Below are positions 8,195-17,825 of a DNA stretch of 64,000 nucleotides, one piece after another. Position 1 is the first letter of the stretch, and each line of letters begins with the position of its first letter. The notes beneath the pieces are model-generated. The model had not been told where the DNA came from. It did not search any database and saw nothing but the letters and a program-made list of their open reading frames with translations. The translations under genes were made by a program, and so were the position numbers. This DNA is from UBA349 sp964444115 (GTDB taxonomy: Archaea > Methanobacteriota > Methanobacteria > Methanobacteriales > Methanobacteriaceae): the NCBI GenBank assembly GCA_964444115.1, contig CAYUFT010000001.1, positions 1-64,000 of the forward strand, written 5' to 3'.

Positions 8195-8668
8195 ATGCAT
8201 AAACCTAAAAAGGAGCTTATTTCAGCGGTCTGTCTTCCAAGATCTAAGCGTACTATTCGAAAAAGTAAATATACTTATGGTGATGCTTTGGATTTTTTTG
8301 CCAGAGTCTTAACCAATAGATCTACCGGTGTGAAGTCCATTATAGATGTGACTGAGGTTGAAATTCGTGAGTTGAAGTTACATATTGATAAACTTCAAGC
8401 AGATTTATATCATAAAGAAAGTTATCGCGAGAAATTGTTAGAAGAAATTAAATCTAATAGTAATTATCCCGATTTGGATATTGAAAAAGCTATTGATGAT
8501 TCGGTTAATTCCATAATTAAAATTGCAAATAGATTTAATTGTGATCCATTAGATGTAAACGATTTCACAGGTTCAGATACTTTAAATTTCCATGCAAAAA
8601 AGTGCAATATTCCAGTCATTGAATTAGAACAACGATTAGAACAAGAAAATTCAAAAGAGGGTATATAA
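8195..8668 (+). CDS. Hypothetical coiled-coil protein, cassette cargo
   Basis: I do not recognise this 157-residue protein. A longer in-frame start at 8117 exists, but ATG 8195 has GGAGGT at 8181-8186 and is preferred. The N-terminus is basic (HKPKKEL, PRSKRTIRKSK), followed by a helical stretch with heptad-like spacing (EIRELKLHIDKLQADLYHKE) and an acidic C-terminal half. The size and charge pattern would suit a small DNA-associated or partition-type protein, which is speculation. It takes the cargo place that the ATPase has in the first cassette; its stop codon lies inside block B. Confidence 0.6.
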   Translation: MHKPKKELISAVCLPRSKRTIRKSKYTYGDALDFFARVLTNRSTGVKSIIDVTEVEIRELKLHIDKLQADLYHKESYREKLLEEIKSNSNYPDLDIEKAIDDSVNSIIKIANRFNCDPLDVNDFTGSDTLNFHAKKCNIPVIELEQRLEQENSKEGI

Positions 8669-8890
8669 TGATTTCCAATAATTATTATATACTCCCTCGA
8701 AAGTATCCTGGAAACCCAGATTATATAGTATATACATATATAATATATAATAATGATTTTGTAATACTTTTTTTAGAGTATATAAAAAATCTTAAAATAA
8801 CATATATATAATAATATATAATAATAAAATCATAAATATATATTATTAATTTACTATATAATAAAAAAGAAAAAATCATATATAAAAAAA
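8654..8890. repeat. Block B copy 2: conserved 240-bp AT-rich element
   Basis: It matches 3335-3572 over nearly the full length with few changes, starting within the last codons of the upstream gene. See the copy 1 entry for the possible meaning. Confidence 0.85.
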
Positions 8891-9032
8891 CAAATCAAAT
8901 CAGTTTATATGGTGTTTACCATCTCTGTTGATTTTTTAAGCATTGGTATAAGCTTCTCTTGATATGTTTTTTTAACATTTTTTTTATTTGATAATTTTGA
9001 ATCTCCTTGAATTGTTTTCAAAATGTGATAAT

Positions 9033-9839
9033 ATGGGCAAAAATGAAGATATAAAAGAATTTTTTGAAGGTAAAAAATTATATGGAGATGATTTTAAACT
9101 CAATGAGATTAAAGAATGGGTAGAAGAAGAAAAAAACGGTTATAGTGGTCTTTTAAATGGGACTAAATATGAATATGGATATCATGCATTAAACTATTAT
9201 CATGGATTTAAACATTTAGAATCTGTTGAATATAAAAATGTTCTAGGGATAGGAAGTGCATATGGAGAAGAATTTAGGCCAATTTACAGAAAAGTTAAGA
9301 ATTTTACTATAATTGAACCTTCAGAAGTATTTTTTAAAGATAATATTTTTGGAGTTCCAGCTAAATATAAAAAACCTGCTATTGATGGCACACTTCCATT
9401 TGAAGATAATTCATTTGATTTAATTTTATGTCTGGGTGTTTTACATCATATACCTAATGTAACTTATGTTATTAATGAGATGTATAGATGTTTAGAACCA
9501 GAAGGAATTGCATTAGTTCGTGAACCTGTTGTTTCAATGGGTGATTGGACTAAAACACGTGTTGGAGCAACAAAAAATGAAAGAGGAATACCATTAAGAT
9601 GTATGTATAATATAGTTAAAGATACAGGTTTTATTATTAAAAGAGATAAATTATGCATGTTTCCATTAATGTCGATAATGAAAAAATTTGGTATTGAATC
9701 TCCTATTTATAATTCCATGAAGTATGTATATTTGGATAATATTTTATCTATACTTTTTAAATATAATTTAAAATATTATACTGAAAATGATTTTAAAAAA
9801 CTTGCTCCTTCATCAATATTTTTAATTTTAAGCAAATAA
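9033..9839 (+). CDS. Class I SAM-dependent methyltransferase
   Basis: About 268 residues from ATG 9033; an upstream in-frame ATA/TTG extension back to 8988 lacks support. The Rossmann SAM site is modified, GIGSAYGEEF in place of the usual GxGxG, followed by an acidic loop. Motif NSFDLILCLGVLHHIP and the post-motif EMYRCLEPEGIALVREP are typical of Methyltransf_11/25. The substrate is unknown; the neighbouring glycan locus makes a sugar or lipid-linked glycan acceptor possible. It is one of three methyltransferases near this locus. Codon usage is very AT-rich. Confidence 0.72.
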   Translation: MGKNEDIKEFFEGKKLYGDDFKLNEIKEWVEEEKNGYSGLLNGTKYEYGYHALNYYHGFKHLESVEYKNVLGIGSAYGEEFRPIYRKVKNFTIIEPSEVFFKDNIFGVPAKYKKPAIDGTLPFEDNSFDLILCLGVLHHIPNVTYVINEMYRCLEPEGIALVREPVVSMGDWTKTRVGATKNERGIPLRCMYNIVKDTGFIIKRDKLCMFPLMSIMKKFGIESPIYNSMKYVYLDNILSILFKYNLKYYTENDFKKLAPSSIFLILSK

Positions 9840-9872
9840 TTTATTGAAAAATTTTAGATTCATGGGCTGCAT

Positions 9873-10018
9873 TCAATTATTTATATCCTCTGGCATCCTG
9901 TTTAATCTACGGTCAATGAAACTTACATGGCCATTAGGTGTGTAATTGGTGCAATCATTAAAACTTTTTTCACGGGTAAATATGTGCCATGTTTGTGTCA
10001 AATTTGTATCATTCCCCA
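9873..10018 (-). pseudogene. Fragment resembling the end of an ExoIII/EEP-type nuclease
   Basis: An uninterrupted stretch of 48 codons reads NLTQTWHIFTREKSF and later NGHVSFIDRRLNR. This recalls the TWR...FT...SRIDR region of endonuclease/exonuclease/phosphatase proteins. No start or upstream domain remains. The family call is weak. Confidence 0.25.
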
Positions 10019-10056
10019 TAGTATCGGTTTTGTTTGATTCTTATGCATTAAAAAAT

Positions 10057-10251
10057 TTAGGGTCTTAGATTTTTTAGGTTTCGGAAATCTTTTGGTGTGC
10101 TGTTTTGGTGTTGTAGCCTGTTTTTGATGAGTCCTGCTAAAAATACAATTAGTATGGCGGTTTTTTGTGCCGATTCTGGTGTATATTTGTGTAATTTGAT
10201 ATTTTTAAAAAAATCAATAATAGTTAACCGGAGGCAATAGAACCCAAGGTT
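10057..10251 (-). pseudogene. Unidentified gene fragment, 65 open codons
   Basis: An open frame with protein-like composition (TPESAQKTAILIVFLAGLIK) ends at TAA 10057-10059. It has no start codon with a ribosome-binding site. I cannot assign a family; it could be a gene tail left by rearrangement. Confidence 0.25.
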
Positions 10252-10380
10252 TTAAAAATAAATATTGGAGATCAATAATTCTTTAATTGGATATTACGCA
10301 ACAATATCAAGTATTAGAGAATCATAACGATTCTCTTTTTAATAAAGTAATTTAAATGGTCTAATATAACATTACTCAAA

Positions 10381-10860
10381 CTATTCGATTTTACATCCTA
10401 ATTTCTGAATTTTTTAAGTATCCGCCAGTATTATTGGTACATCAGCAGGTATAAATCTCTCTTTGTCAAATTGTATTTTGATATCTTCCTGGTCTGTTTC
10501 CACGATGATTCATTTATCCTGGAGTTTAAATCAATTTGCTCTTCCAACAGCAACTGATTCACGGGGTCTATCAAAATTAATTCCATAAATCTCAGAATTA
10601 TTATTTTCAGTTGGATTTTCTCAACTTTATCATTATTCTGGTTGTGATTTTAGAAACTTCCCAACCGGCCTGTTCTAATCCCAACAAGATATAACTCAAT
10701 ACAAAGTTGGTAGGCATGGATTCCTGATTGTATACTTCACCAGATATTACTTTTCTGCTAATAATAAATATCCATTAACAATATCCTGTACATGGGATCA
10801 GTCACGGAAGGCATTGATATTACCTATAGAAATTTGGTCGATTTCTCTTAGGTCTAAACT
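10381..10860 (-). pseudogene. Decayed GDP-mannose 4,6-dehydratase-type gene (C-terminal third)
   Basis: Reading leftward through stops and at least two frameshifts gives recognisable pieces in the correct order: GNINAFRD, SHVQDIVNGYLLLAEK, then GEVYN, RPRESVAVG and FIPADVPIILADT-KIQKLG. These match the RDFTHV-D-V-A-LLLxK, GEVYNIGSG and RPxDVPxLxGDxSKxxxxLGW blocks of the NAD-dependent GDP-mannose dehydratase / nucleotide-sugar epimerase family. The N-terminal Rossmann part is absent. It sits directly upstream of a functional nucleotide-sugar dehydrogenase, so the glycan locus has lost a sugar-precursor gene here. Confidence 0.65.
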
Positions 10861-11149
10861 TAATTTAAGAACTATTTTTTAGATTAATGTAATTTTTTTG
10901 TTTTGATACATAAAGCAGATTATATTGGGGTATATGGGGGAATGAGCTATTATGTAGGATTTACAAATTGGATTTTATTTTTATTTTCATAGTTATAAGA
11001 ATAAATAATATTAATTATTTATGTTAAATTTGTGGATGTAATGAATTTAGGAAAGAGTTTTAACCAATAACGATTAATTAAATAACGATTAATTAAAGTT
11101 ATTTAGGATTCCATTAACTAATTTTTAATTCTAATTTAATTAATAAGGT
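10861..11149. other. AT-rich spacer upstream of wecC
   Basis: No coding frame. An AACGATTAATTAA direct repeat at about 11067-11096 and AT-rich tracts suggest the promoter region of the downstream gene. Confidence 0.35.
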
Positions 11150-12460
11150 ATGGTGAAAATGAATTTAAATAATTTTAAAATAGCAATTTATGGTCTAGGA
11201 TACATAGGACTACCCACAGCAGCACTATTTGCAAGTTCTGGTTTGAAAGTAACAGGAATTGCTCGAAATAAGCAAAGATTAGAAATGATTAATCTAGGCC
11301 AATCTCCTATTGATGAGCCAGGGTTGGATGAACTTGTTAAAAAAGCAGTTTCTATGGGCAATCTTTTTGCTACACATAAAGGTGAAGAATCTGCAAATGA
11401 TGCAGATGCAATGATTGTGATTGTTCCAACACCTATGGACAAATTTAAACGTGCAGATTTAGATGCTGTCAAATCTACCTGTAAAACTATTTCTAAAGGA
11501 TTAAAAAAGAATAACTTGGTTATTATAGAAAGTACTGTACCTCAAGGCACTTGTCAAAATATAGTTATACCCATTCTGGAAGAAAGTGGGCTAAAAGCAG
11601 GGAAAGATTTTGGAATAGCTTATACTCCTGAGCGTGCCATCCCCAACAACACTATTTATGAGATGACTCACAATGCAAGAGTTATTGGTGGAATAGATGA
11701 TAAAAGTGCAGATATGGCTATATCACTTTACCAGAAAATAACCAATGGTGAAATAATTAAGGTCAGTAATTTAATTACAGCGGAGACTGTAAAATTAATT
11801 GAAAATACTTTCCGAGATGTTAACATTGCTCTGGCCAATGAAATAGCAATGATATGTGAAGGGATTGGTGTAGATGCTATTGAAGCCATCAATACTGCAA
11901 ACCATCACCCCCGGGTGAATATTCACACACCTGGACCCGGAGTGGGAGGGCATTGCCTGGCCATAGATCCCTATTTTATTGTGGAGACTGCAGAAGAACA
12001 TGGGATGGATGCACCTATTATTCGTACATGTAGAAATATCAATGAAGGGATGCCTAATCATGTAACCAAATTAATAATGGATGCTTTAACTGAGGCAGGA
12101 AAAAACTTAAGAGATTCCAGTATTGGAATATTAGGAGTGGCCTATAAGGGTAATGTGGATGATGCTCGGGAAACACCGGCTGAACCATTAATCCGGATTT
12201 TAAAAGAAAAAGGTGCAGATTTGTTTGCTTATGATCCGTTGGTTAGCGATGATCAAATTGAAGATTTAGGTGCAAAATCTGTAAAAATGGAGAAAGTTTT
12301 TGGATGTGATTGTGTCGTATTGATTACTGATCATGAAGAATTTAAAGAAATCACTCCACACATGGTTAAAAATAAAATATTTGTTTGTAATAGGCCTATT
12401 TTGAATCCAATAGACTTTAAAAAATGTGGAATAATATTTAAAGGCGTAGGGAGATATTAA
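11150..12460 (+). CDS. wecC: UDP-N-acetyl-D-mannosamine dehydrogenase
   Basis: A 436-residue member of the UDP-glucose/GDP-mannose dehydrogenase family, which oxidises UDP-ManNAc to the uronic acid using two NAD+. The N-terminal NAD site is IYGLGYIGLPTA (13-24). The central dimerisation helix contains Lys215 in AETVKLIENTFRD, and the catalytic Cys269 lies in GPGVGGHCLAIDPYFI, the form typical of WecC-type enzymes. The C-terminal UDP-binding domain has GVAYKGNVDDARETP. Start at 11150; ATG at 11159 is an alternative. It supplies an acidic N-acetylated sugar for the glycan locus that follows. Related enzymes use UDP-GlcNAc or UDP-glucose, so the exact substrate is not certain. Confidence 0.88.
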   Translation: MVKMNLNNFKIAIYGLGYIGLPTAALFASSGLKVTGIARNKQRLEMINLGQSPIDEPGLDELVKKAVSMGNLFATHKGEESANDADAMIVIVPTPMDKFKRADLDAVKSTCKTISKGLKKNNLVIIESTVPQGTCQNIVIPILEESGLKAGKDFGIAYTPERAIPNNTIYEMTHNARVIGGIDDKSADMAISLYQKITNGEIIKVSNLITAETVKLIENTFRDVNIALANEIAMICEGIGVDAIEAINTANHHPRVNIHTPGPGVGGHCLAIDPYFIVETAEEHGMDAPIIRTCRNINEGMPNHVTKLIMDALTEAGKNLRDSSIGILGVAYKGNVDDARETPAEPLIRILKEKGADLFAYDPLVSDDQIEDLGAKSVKMEKVFGCDCVVLITDHEEFKEITPHMVKNKIFVCNRPILNPIDFKKCGIIFKGVGRY

Positions 12461-12472
12461 TAAAGTGATTCC

Positions 12473-13240
12473 ATGGATTTTTATAAAAAACACTATAAAG
12501 AGCTTTATCTGAATAGTAAAATAACAACTAGAGAAAAAAAAAGAATTAATCATACTATAAATTTTATACCAGATGATTGTAATTCCTTGCTTGAAGTTGG
12601 ATGTGGGGATGGCAGAATAATTAATAATCTTAAAAATAATCATGAAAAGTTATATGGCATAGATATTAATAAAGAAGCTTTAAAAAAGGTATTAGTGCCT
12701 ACTAAACAAGCTGATGCATCAATTATCCCATTTAAAGATAACAGTTTTGATATAGTTTTATGTTGCGAGGTTTTAGAACATATACCTTATGATAAATACC
12801 TACAATCTTTGAATGAATTAGAAAGAGTCGCAAGAAAATATATACTTATTTCAGTTCCTAATAACGAGAATTTAAAGAGGGGTAGTGTAAATTGTCCTAT
12901 TTGTGGATGTATATTTCATTGTTACAGACATTTAAGAAAATACAATATTGAAGATTTAAACCATTTATTTTCAAAATCTAAACTGATTAAACAAAAAATA
13001 ATTTTACAAAATCCAAATTATCCCTTTTTTATCATAAAAATTTTAAAATCTTTTAAAATTTTAGGATCTAATTTTCCAAACGGTGCTCTTTGCCCTCAAT
13101 GTGGATACAATATGCCTAAAACTCAAAATAATGCACTAAAAAAATCTCAAAATAAATTTGAATTATTAAAAAACGCTACAGTTCCTTTAAAATTCAAAAA
13201 ATCTGGGGGTTGGATTATTGCACTTTATAAAATTAATTAA
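12473..13240 (+). CDS. Class I SAM methyltransferase with Cys pairs
   Basis: A 255-residue protein. The SAM site is SLLEVGCGDGRII, and the second motif is NSFDIVLCCEVLEHIPYDKY. After the Rossmann core it has two Cys-rich knuckles, CPICGCIFHC (about residue 141) and CPQCGYN (about residue 203), which together could bind a zinc ion. It begins 12 bases after wecC and probably shares its transcript. Methyltransferases of this type with zinc knuckles occur in glycan loci, but the acceptor is unknown. Confidence 0.75.
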   Translation: MDFYKKHYKELYLNSKITTREKKRINHTINFIPDDCNSLLEVGCGDGRIINNLKNNHEKLYGIDINKEALKKVLVPTKQADASIIPFKDNSFDIVLCCEVLEHIPYDKYLQSLNELERVARKYILISVPNNENLKRGSVNCPICGCIFHCYRHLRKYNIEDLNHLFSKSKLIKQKIILQNPNYPFFIIKILKSFKILGSNFPNGALCPQCGYNMPKTQNNALKKSQNKFELLKNATVPLKFKKSGGWIIALYKIN

Positions 13241-13257
13241 TTTTTCTAAATTTTAAT

Positions 13258-14730
13258 TCATATTTTGAATTTACTCCTAATTAAATAGATTTCCTCTTTT
13301 TTAAATTCTCCAATTAAGAATAATACAATTAAATATATTACAGCCCCAGTTGTGATTAACACTAATAGATTCATAAAACTCACTTTAATAAAATATGTAA
13401 TTGCAATTAAAACTAAGCCCATTACAGAAGATGCAATTAAAATTTTTAGGAAGGAATTTAACGGAAATTCCCATTTTAAATATTCATTAGAAATTTTTAT
13501 ACATAATATCAATAGAATAAAATAAGAAATAAAAGTACTAATAGCAGCTCCAAAATATCCTAATACAGGAACTAAGATAAAATTTAAAATAATATTACAA
13601 ATACCTGATATCAAAACCATTTTAGCTGTTTTTGATGTTTTATTATTTAGTATTATTCCTAACTGAGCCCACCACTGTAATCCCAATAAAAAGGCACCAA
13701 ATGATACTAATGGTATAATTATATATCCCTCATAGTATGATGGTGATGTTATTATTGTAATTACACTTCTAGATAATATGCTTAATCCCAAAGCTGCAGG
13801 GAAAGCTATTAAAATGTAATAACGTGTTAAATCTGTTATATATTTTTGAGTATCATTTTCACTTTTTTTTTCCCACATTTTCACGATTAATGGATAGCTA
13901 GAAGTCATAAAAAGAGTCCATATTATCGTAAGTGAATATTCGCTCAATGAATAACTAGCAGAATAAAGACCAACTTCGAAACTTCCTCTAAAAAAATTGA
14001 TTATATAGCGATCTGAAATACTCAATATCCAAGCAGATAAGCTACTTATTAAAAGTGGCAATCCAAAATTCATAAATTTGAAGAATATGGATTTTTCAAA
14101 TCTTTTTCCAATGTATAATCCTTCAAATGAGGTTAAATACATAAATGGAACTAAAATCAGAAAAGATAATACATATCCCCAAACAAAACCACTTATATCT
14201 GTTTTAAAAAATATTACGATTCCAATTCCTAAAAAAAAAGCAAAAACAGATTGTAATACTACAAATATGCTGTAAATACCTGATTTTTCTTTAGCGTTTA
14301 ATAATCGTCTCATAATAGAAAAAAATCCATTTAGAGTCAATAGAGGAATACCTATCAACATTAACTGATAAAAAAAAGGATTCAAATTATCTTTGATTAA
14401 TAATAATATACTCAAAATTGTTATTAATATTAAAAACATAGAGATTGAATATCCACCCACTAATGTATCATAAAACTGTTTCAACCTGCCTTCATTTTCA
14501 AAAACCGTAAAAAATCTAACTATGGGTGTACCCCATATAGAATTGATAAAAGTACCTAAAAAATTCACAGTACTCATCAATAATACATAGTAACCATACT
14601 CTGCTGGTGGAAAAAAATTGGTTAAAAATGGTAATGTTAAAAATCCAATAATGGAAGGTATTATACTTGAAGGAGAATACTTAAGAAAATCTTTAACAAA
14701 TGTTTTTATTGGAGAAAGTTTTTGGCTCAT
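13258..14730 (-). CDS. Wzx-type polysaccharide flippase (MOP superfamily)
   Basis: About 490 residues with 12-14 predicted membrane helices and the N-terminal pattern of MOP/Wzx exporters (a short amphipathic start, then IIGFLTLPFLTNFFPPAEYGYYVLL). It would flip lipid-linked oligosaccharide across the membrane for surface assembly. I chose ATG 14730 (MSQKLSPIK); a TTG at 14763 would overlap the upstream gene by 11 bp. It is the last gene of the leftward glycan operon and is convergent with the methyltransferase. The Wzx call rests on topology and the N-terminal pattern. Confidence 0.82.
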   Translation of the reverse strand: MSQKLSPIKTFVKDFLKYSPSSIIPSIIGFLTLPFLTNFFPPAEYGYYVLLMSTVNFLGTFINSIWGTPIVRFFTVFENEGRLKQFYDTLVGGYSISMFLILITILSILLLIKDNLNPFFYQLMLIGIPLLTLNGFFSIMRRLLNAKEKSGIYSIFVVLQSVFAFFLGIGIVIFFKTDISGFVWGYVLSFLILVPFMYLTSFEGLYIGKRFEKSIFFKFMNFGLPLLISSLSAWILSISDRYIINFFRGSFEVGLYSASYSLSEYSLTIIWTLFMTSSYPLIVKMWEKKSENDTQKYITDLTRYYILIAFPAALGLSILSRSVITIITSPSYYEGYIIIPLVSFGAFLLGLQWWAQLGIILNNKTSKTAKMVLISGICNIILNFILVPVLGYFGAAISTFISYFILLILCIKISNEYLKWEFPLNSFLKILIASSVMGLVLIAITYFIKVSFMNLLVLITTGAVIYLIVLFLIGEFKKEEIYLIRSKFKI

Positions 14731-14752
14731 GTTAATCTTTATAGAACAATTT

Positions 14753-16021
14753 TTAATCAACAATTTTATTTAATATTTCAATAAATTTTTTACACATTTC
14801 TATTTGGTTATATTTATTAACTTCCTCTTTGATTCCATAATATTGTAATAAACCATCAGATTTAAATTGATTATATGATATATGAATAAATTTTTTAATC
14901 TCTTTAATTTCTGAAGTATGGATCCCTGAGTTTGTAGATTTAATTATATCTTGCAATGGACCTTTATCAAATCCAATTGAAATAATTGGTCTTTGAGCAG
15001 CTAAATATTCAAATACTTTTCCTGGAACTATTCCATATTCTTTAGGATTTTCCCAGGTTAAGAGCAGCAACAACTGTGATTTTCTTTGAATTTTTAATAC
15101 ATCTTTTCTAGGTATTATTCCAATTAAATTTACAACTTTTGATAAATTATATTTCTGAATATCGTTTATTAACCAGTCCTCTTTTGGGCCATAAAAATTG
15201 ATTGATAAATCTTTCACATTTATCTTTTTTTCCGAAATCAATTCATTTAACGCTATAAAAAGTTTTTTTGGGTCTCTTTTTCCATGATATAAATTTCCGG
15301 TATATGTAATGGTTAATTTTTGGTCTAATTTTTTAGTTTTGCTTTGAATATCCGGATCAAATCCATTGGATATACTAAAAATTTCTTTATTTTCATGTAT
15401 TTTTTTTAATTCAAGTGCTAGTGGCTTTGAAACTGTGGTTATTATATCTGCATATCTTAATGTTTTTAACTCAAGTCTTTTTTCAAAATAATCTCTTAAA
15501 AAAAAATGGTCCATATATGGATTTTGAGTCCATAAATCTCTTAAATCAGCTATCCATGGAATATTGTGATCTTTTTTCAATTTTTGAGCAACTAAATGAC
15601 ACGTAACTGGAGAAGATGAACTTATTATTGCATCAAAGCTTTCATTCTCCAATATTTTACTTCCGGCTTCTATAGCAGGTTTATACCAATTTTTTTCTAA
15701 ATCCGGGTAAGCGATTATATTATTCCATATTTTGAAAATATGCTCAGTTAACTTATTAGTATTTTTATTATTTTTAATTTTTATTTGTTGATTTATGGTC
15801 TTATTAGGACTAAAATTTAATTTTTTCTTCCAAATCGCCATAAGATCTTCATAATCAGTTTCAATTATTCTGAATGGAAAGTTTTGATTAGAATCTGTTT
15901 TTGCAGTTATTACAGTTGGTTGGTATCCACATCGATGTAAGTATTTAGCTAATCCTTGTATTCTAATAGAGCCAATTTTTTCTGTTTGTAAAAACAAATA
16001 TGATATAATCAAGATTTTCAT
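14753..16021 (-). CDS. GT4-family glycosyltransferase
   Basis: A 422-residue GT-B enzyme: the N-terminal domain begins MKILIISYLFLQTEKIGSIR with acceptor-side features, and the C-terminal nucleotide-sugar domain begins around LTITYTGNLYHGKRDP. The donor-site segment is EYGIVPGKVFEYLAAQRPIIS, where the Glu in KVFEYL is the conserved one. SD sequence GAGGAGT lies 5 bases before ATG. Part of the leftward operon, transferring a sugar to a lipid-linked glycan; donor and linkage unknown. Confidence 0.82.
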   Translation of the reverse strand: MKILIISYLFLQTEKIGSIRIQGLAKYLHRCGYQPTVITAKTDSNQNFPFRIIETDYEDLMAIWKKKLNFSPNKTINQQIKIKNNKNTNKLTEHIFKIWNNIIAYPDLEKNWYKPAIEAGSKILENESFDAIISSSSPVTCHLVAQKLKKDHNIPWIADLRDLWTQNPYMDHFFLRDYFEKRLELKTLRYADIITTVSKPLALELKKIHENKEIFSISNGFDPDIQSKTKKLDQKLTITYTGNLYHGKRDPKKLFIALNELISEKKINVKDLSINFYGPKEDWLINDIQKYNLSKVVNLIGIIPRKDVLKIQRKSQLLLLLTWENPKEYGIVPGKVFEYLAAQRPIISIGFDKGPLQDIIKSTNSGIHTSEIKEIKKFIHISYNQFKSDGLLQYYGIKEEVNKYNQIEMCKKFIEILNKIVD

Positions 16022-16031
16022 TTTATACTCC

Positions 16032-17798
16032 TCAAATAGTATTTATAGAATTAATATACCAAATTGTATAATCTTTATTAGTATATATTTTATATAAATT
16101 CCTATCATTTTCTAATAAGTCAAAATCACTTTTTAAGAGTCTATCATTTGCTTGTTCTGGATATATATCAGTATATATGTATTTAAGAGAGTCTTGAATT
16201 ATTAGATACCTATCTTCTTTAAATGATTTTCCTATAGTTGAATTTACATCGTATCCAAAATGATCTGAAAACATTAAATTATTATAGCGTGTTAAATCAG
16301 TACGATTTTCTTCAAGATTTAAAAATTGAGCATATCGATTTAAATTATAATACCATGAAGACCATGGAATATCTGTATCTTTAGATTTAATTATCCATTC
16401 ACTTCCATCAATAGTACTTTGTGTACTATGATCACTAACAGTTAATGTATAACTTGAAGGATATACTGACATAAAACCCAAAATCGAAACTCCGAAAAAT
16501 AAAATAATTAATAATATTGGAGCTATTTTTTTAATCTTTTTATTTTGTCTTGATTTTCTCAAAAGTTCGGAAATAAAGTAAGCTAAAGGAAAAATGGCAA
16601 ATATAACGATATATGAAAGCATTCTTGTTGGACCAAATGATAAATTTAAAAGAAATAGAAATCCTGTAAAAGTTATTAGGCTAAGAATAACAATATATAA
16701 GTTTAACAATTTAGAATTTTTTCTCCATAAACTAGGAATAGCTAATATAGCTAATAATATGTAAATAAATACCGCTCCGAAAACCTTAAAAGTATATATA
16801 AGTAAATTATATCCTTTTTCTTGGGCGCTTGCAATATTTTCAGAAAAGGAATCATAGTGGGTAGGACCACCTTCAGTTAGCACAGTGTTAATATTGATTA
16901 TATTTGTTTCCCAAACATAAAAACCAGATAACCATGAAATGGTCAGAACTACAAACAATGTTATTATCACGGGATTAATTTCCTTAAACTTTACTAATAG
17001 TGACCTATTATGTTTTATATTATTTATTAGATCCTTAGGATTTATCCATATAAAAATTAATAATAAAAGAAGAACTATTGATGGCACAGGATGAAAAGGA
17101 GCATATAAAACTGGAATTATTATTAATAATATTTTCCAAGCTATTCTTGATGTTTTATAACCTCTTATTATTATATAAAATGCCAAAGGAAAAAACAAAG
17201 ATGCAATATGTTGTGGGGTTAGATTTAAATACCATCCCCATATTAAAGGGGTACTGGCTAAAGTTGCTATAATATAAGCTTCTTTTTTTTTTAAAAGATA
17301 TTTAGCAGATATAAAAATATATAATGGTATTAAAGTAGAAAAAATTGCAGGTATTATTTTAAAAAGAAAGATTAAATTTAGGCCAGAAATGTGATATATT
17401 TCCGCTAAAAACACATGGGTTAATGGATAGAAATTTTTTTGAGTGTTAAAAAAGCCTGATGAAATAATCTGTTTAGTTGTATTAATATGGAAACCCGGAT
17501 CTGCACCTGCACCTATAAATGAATAATCTTTCATGATAAATAATGATAATATGATAAAATTAGACCATAAAATAAGTAATAATCCAATAAACCAGTATCT
17601 AGAAGATATATTAGTAACTGTGATAGTTATACCGCATAAAATTATGAATAGTAAACCTATCCACACAAATATGGAAGTCTGCGAGTAAATTGAAAATTCA
17701 TAACCTTTAGCTGGATTATTATATACAATTGCCAATACACCAATAATAATGAACATGCATATAATTGTAGTAATTTTCAAAGAAGAGTTTTTATTCAT
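16032..17798 (-). CDS. Multi-pass membrane protein, GT-C glycosyltransferase-like
   Basis: A 588-residue protein with roughly 12-13 hydrophobic segments. After the second or third helix, GAGADPGFHINTTKQI is a loop with acidic and His residues, placed where GT-C enzymes have their catalytic Asp. A soluble C-terminal tail of about 120 residues includes WSSWYYNLNRYAQF. It resembles oligosaccharyltransferase- or PMT-like glycosyltransferases using polyprenyl-phosphate sugars, though a polymerase (Wzy) role is possible. SD GGAG is 10 bases upstream. It sits among GT4 genes of the same operon. Confidence 0.6.
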   Translation of the reverse strand: MNKNSSLKITTIICMFIIIGVLAIVYNNPAKGYEFSIYSQTSIFVWIGLLFIILCGITITVTNISSRYWFIGLLLILWSNFIILSLFIMKDYSFIGAGADPGFHINTTKQIISSGFFNTQKNFYPLTHVFLAEIYHISGLNLIFLFKIIPAIFSTLIPLYIFISAKYLLKKKEAYIIATLASTPLIWGWYLNLTPQHIASLFFPLAFYIIIRGYKTSRIAWKILLIIIPVLYAPFHPVPSIVLLLLLIFIWINPKDLINNIKHNRSLLVKFKEINPVIITLFVVLTISWLSGFYVWETNIININTVLTEGGPTHYDSFSENIASAQEKGYNLLIYTFKVFGAVFIYILLAILAIPSLWRKNSKLLNLYIVILSLITFTGFLFLLNLSFGPTRMLSYIVIFAIFPLAYFISELLRKSRQNKKIKKIAPILLIILFFGVSILGFMSVYPSSYTLTVSDHSTQSTIDGSEWIIKSKDTDIPWSSWYYNLNRYAQFLNLEENRTDLTRYNNLMFSDHFGYDVNSTIGKSFKEDRYLIIQDSLKYIYTDIYPEQANDRLLKSDFDLLENDRNLYKIYTNKDYTIWYINSINTI

Positions 17799-17825
17799 CA
17801 GGTCAATTCTCCAAATTTATTTAAA

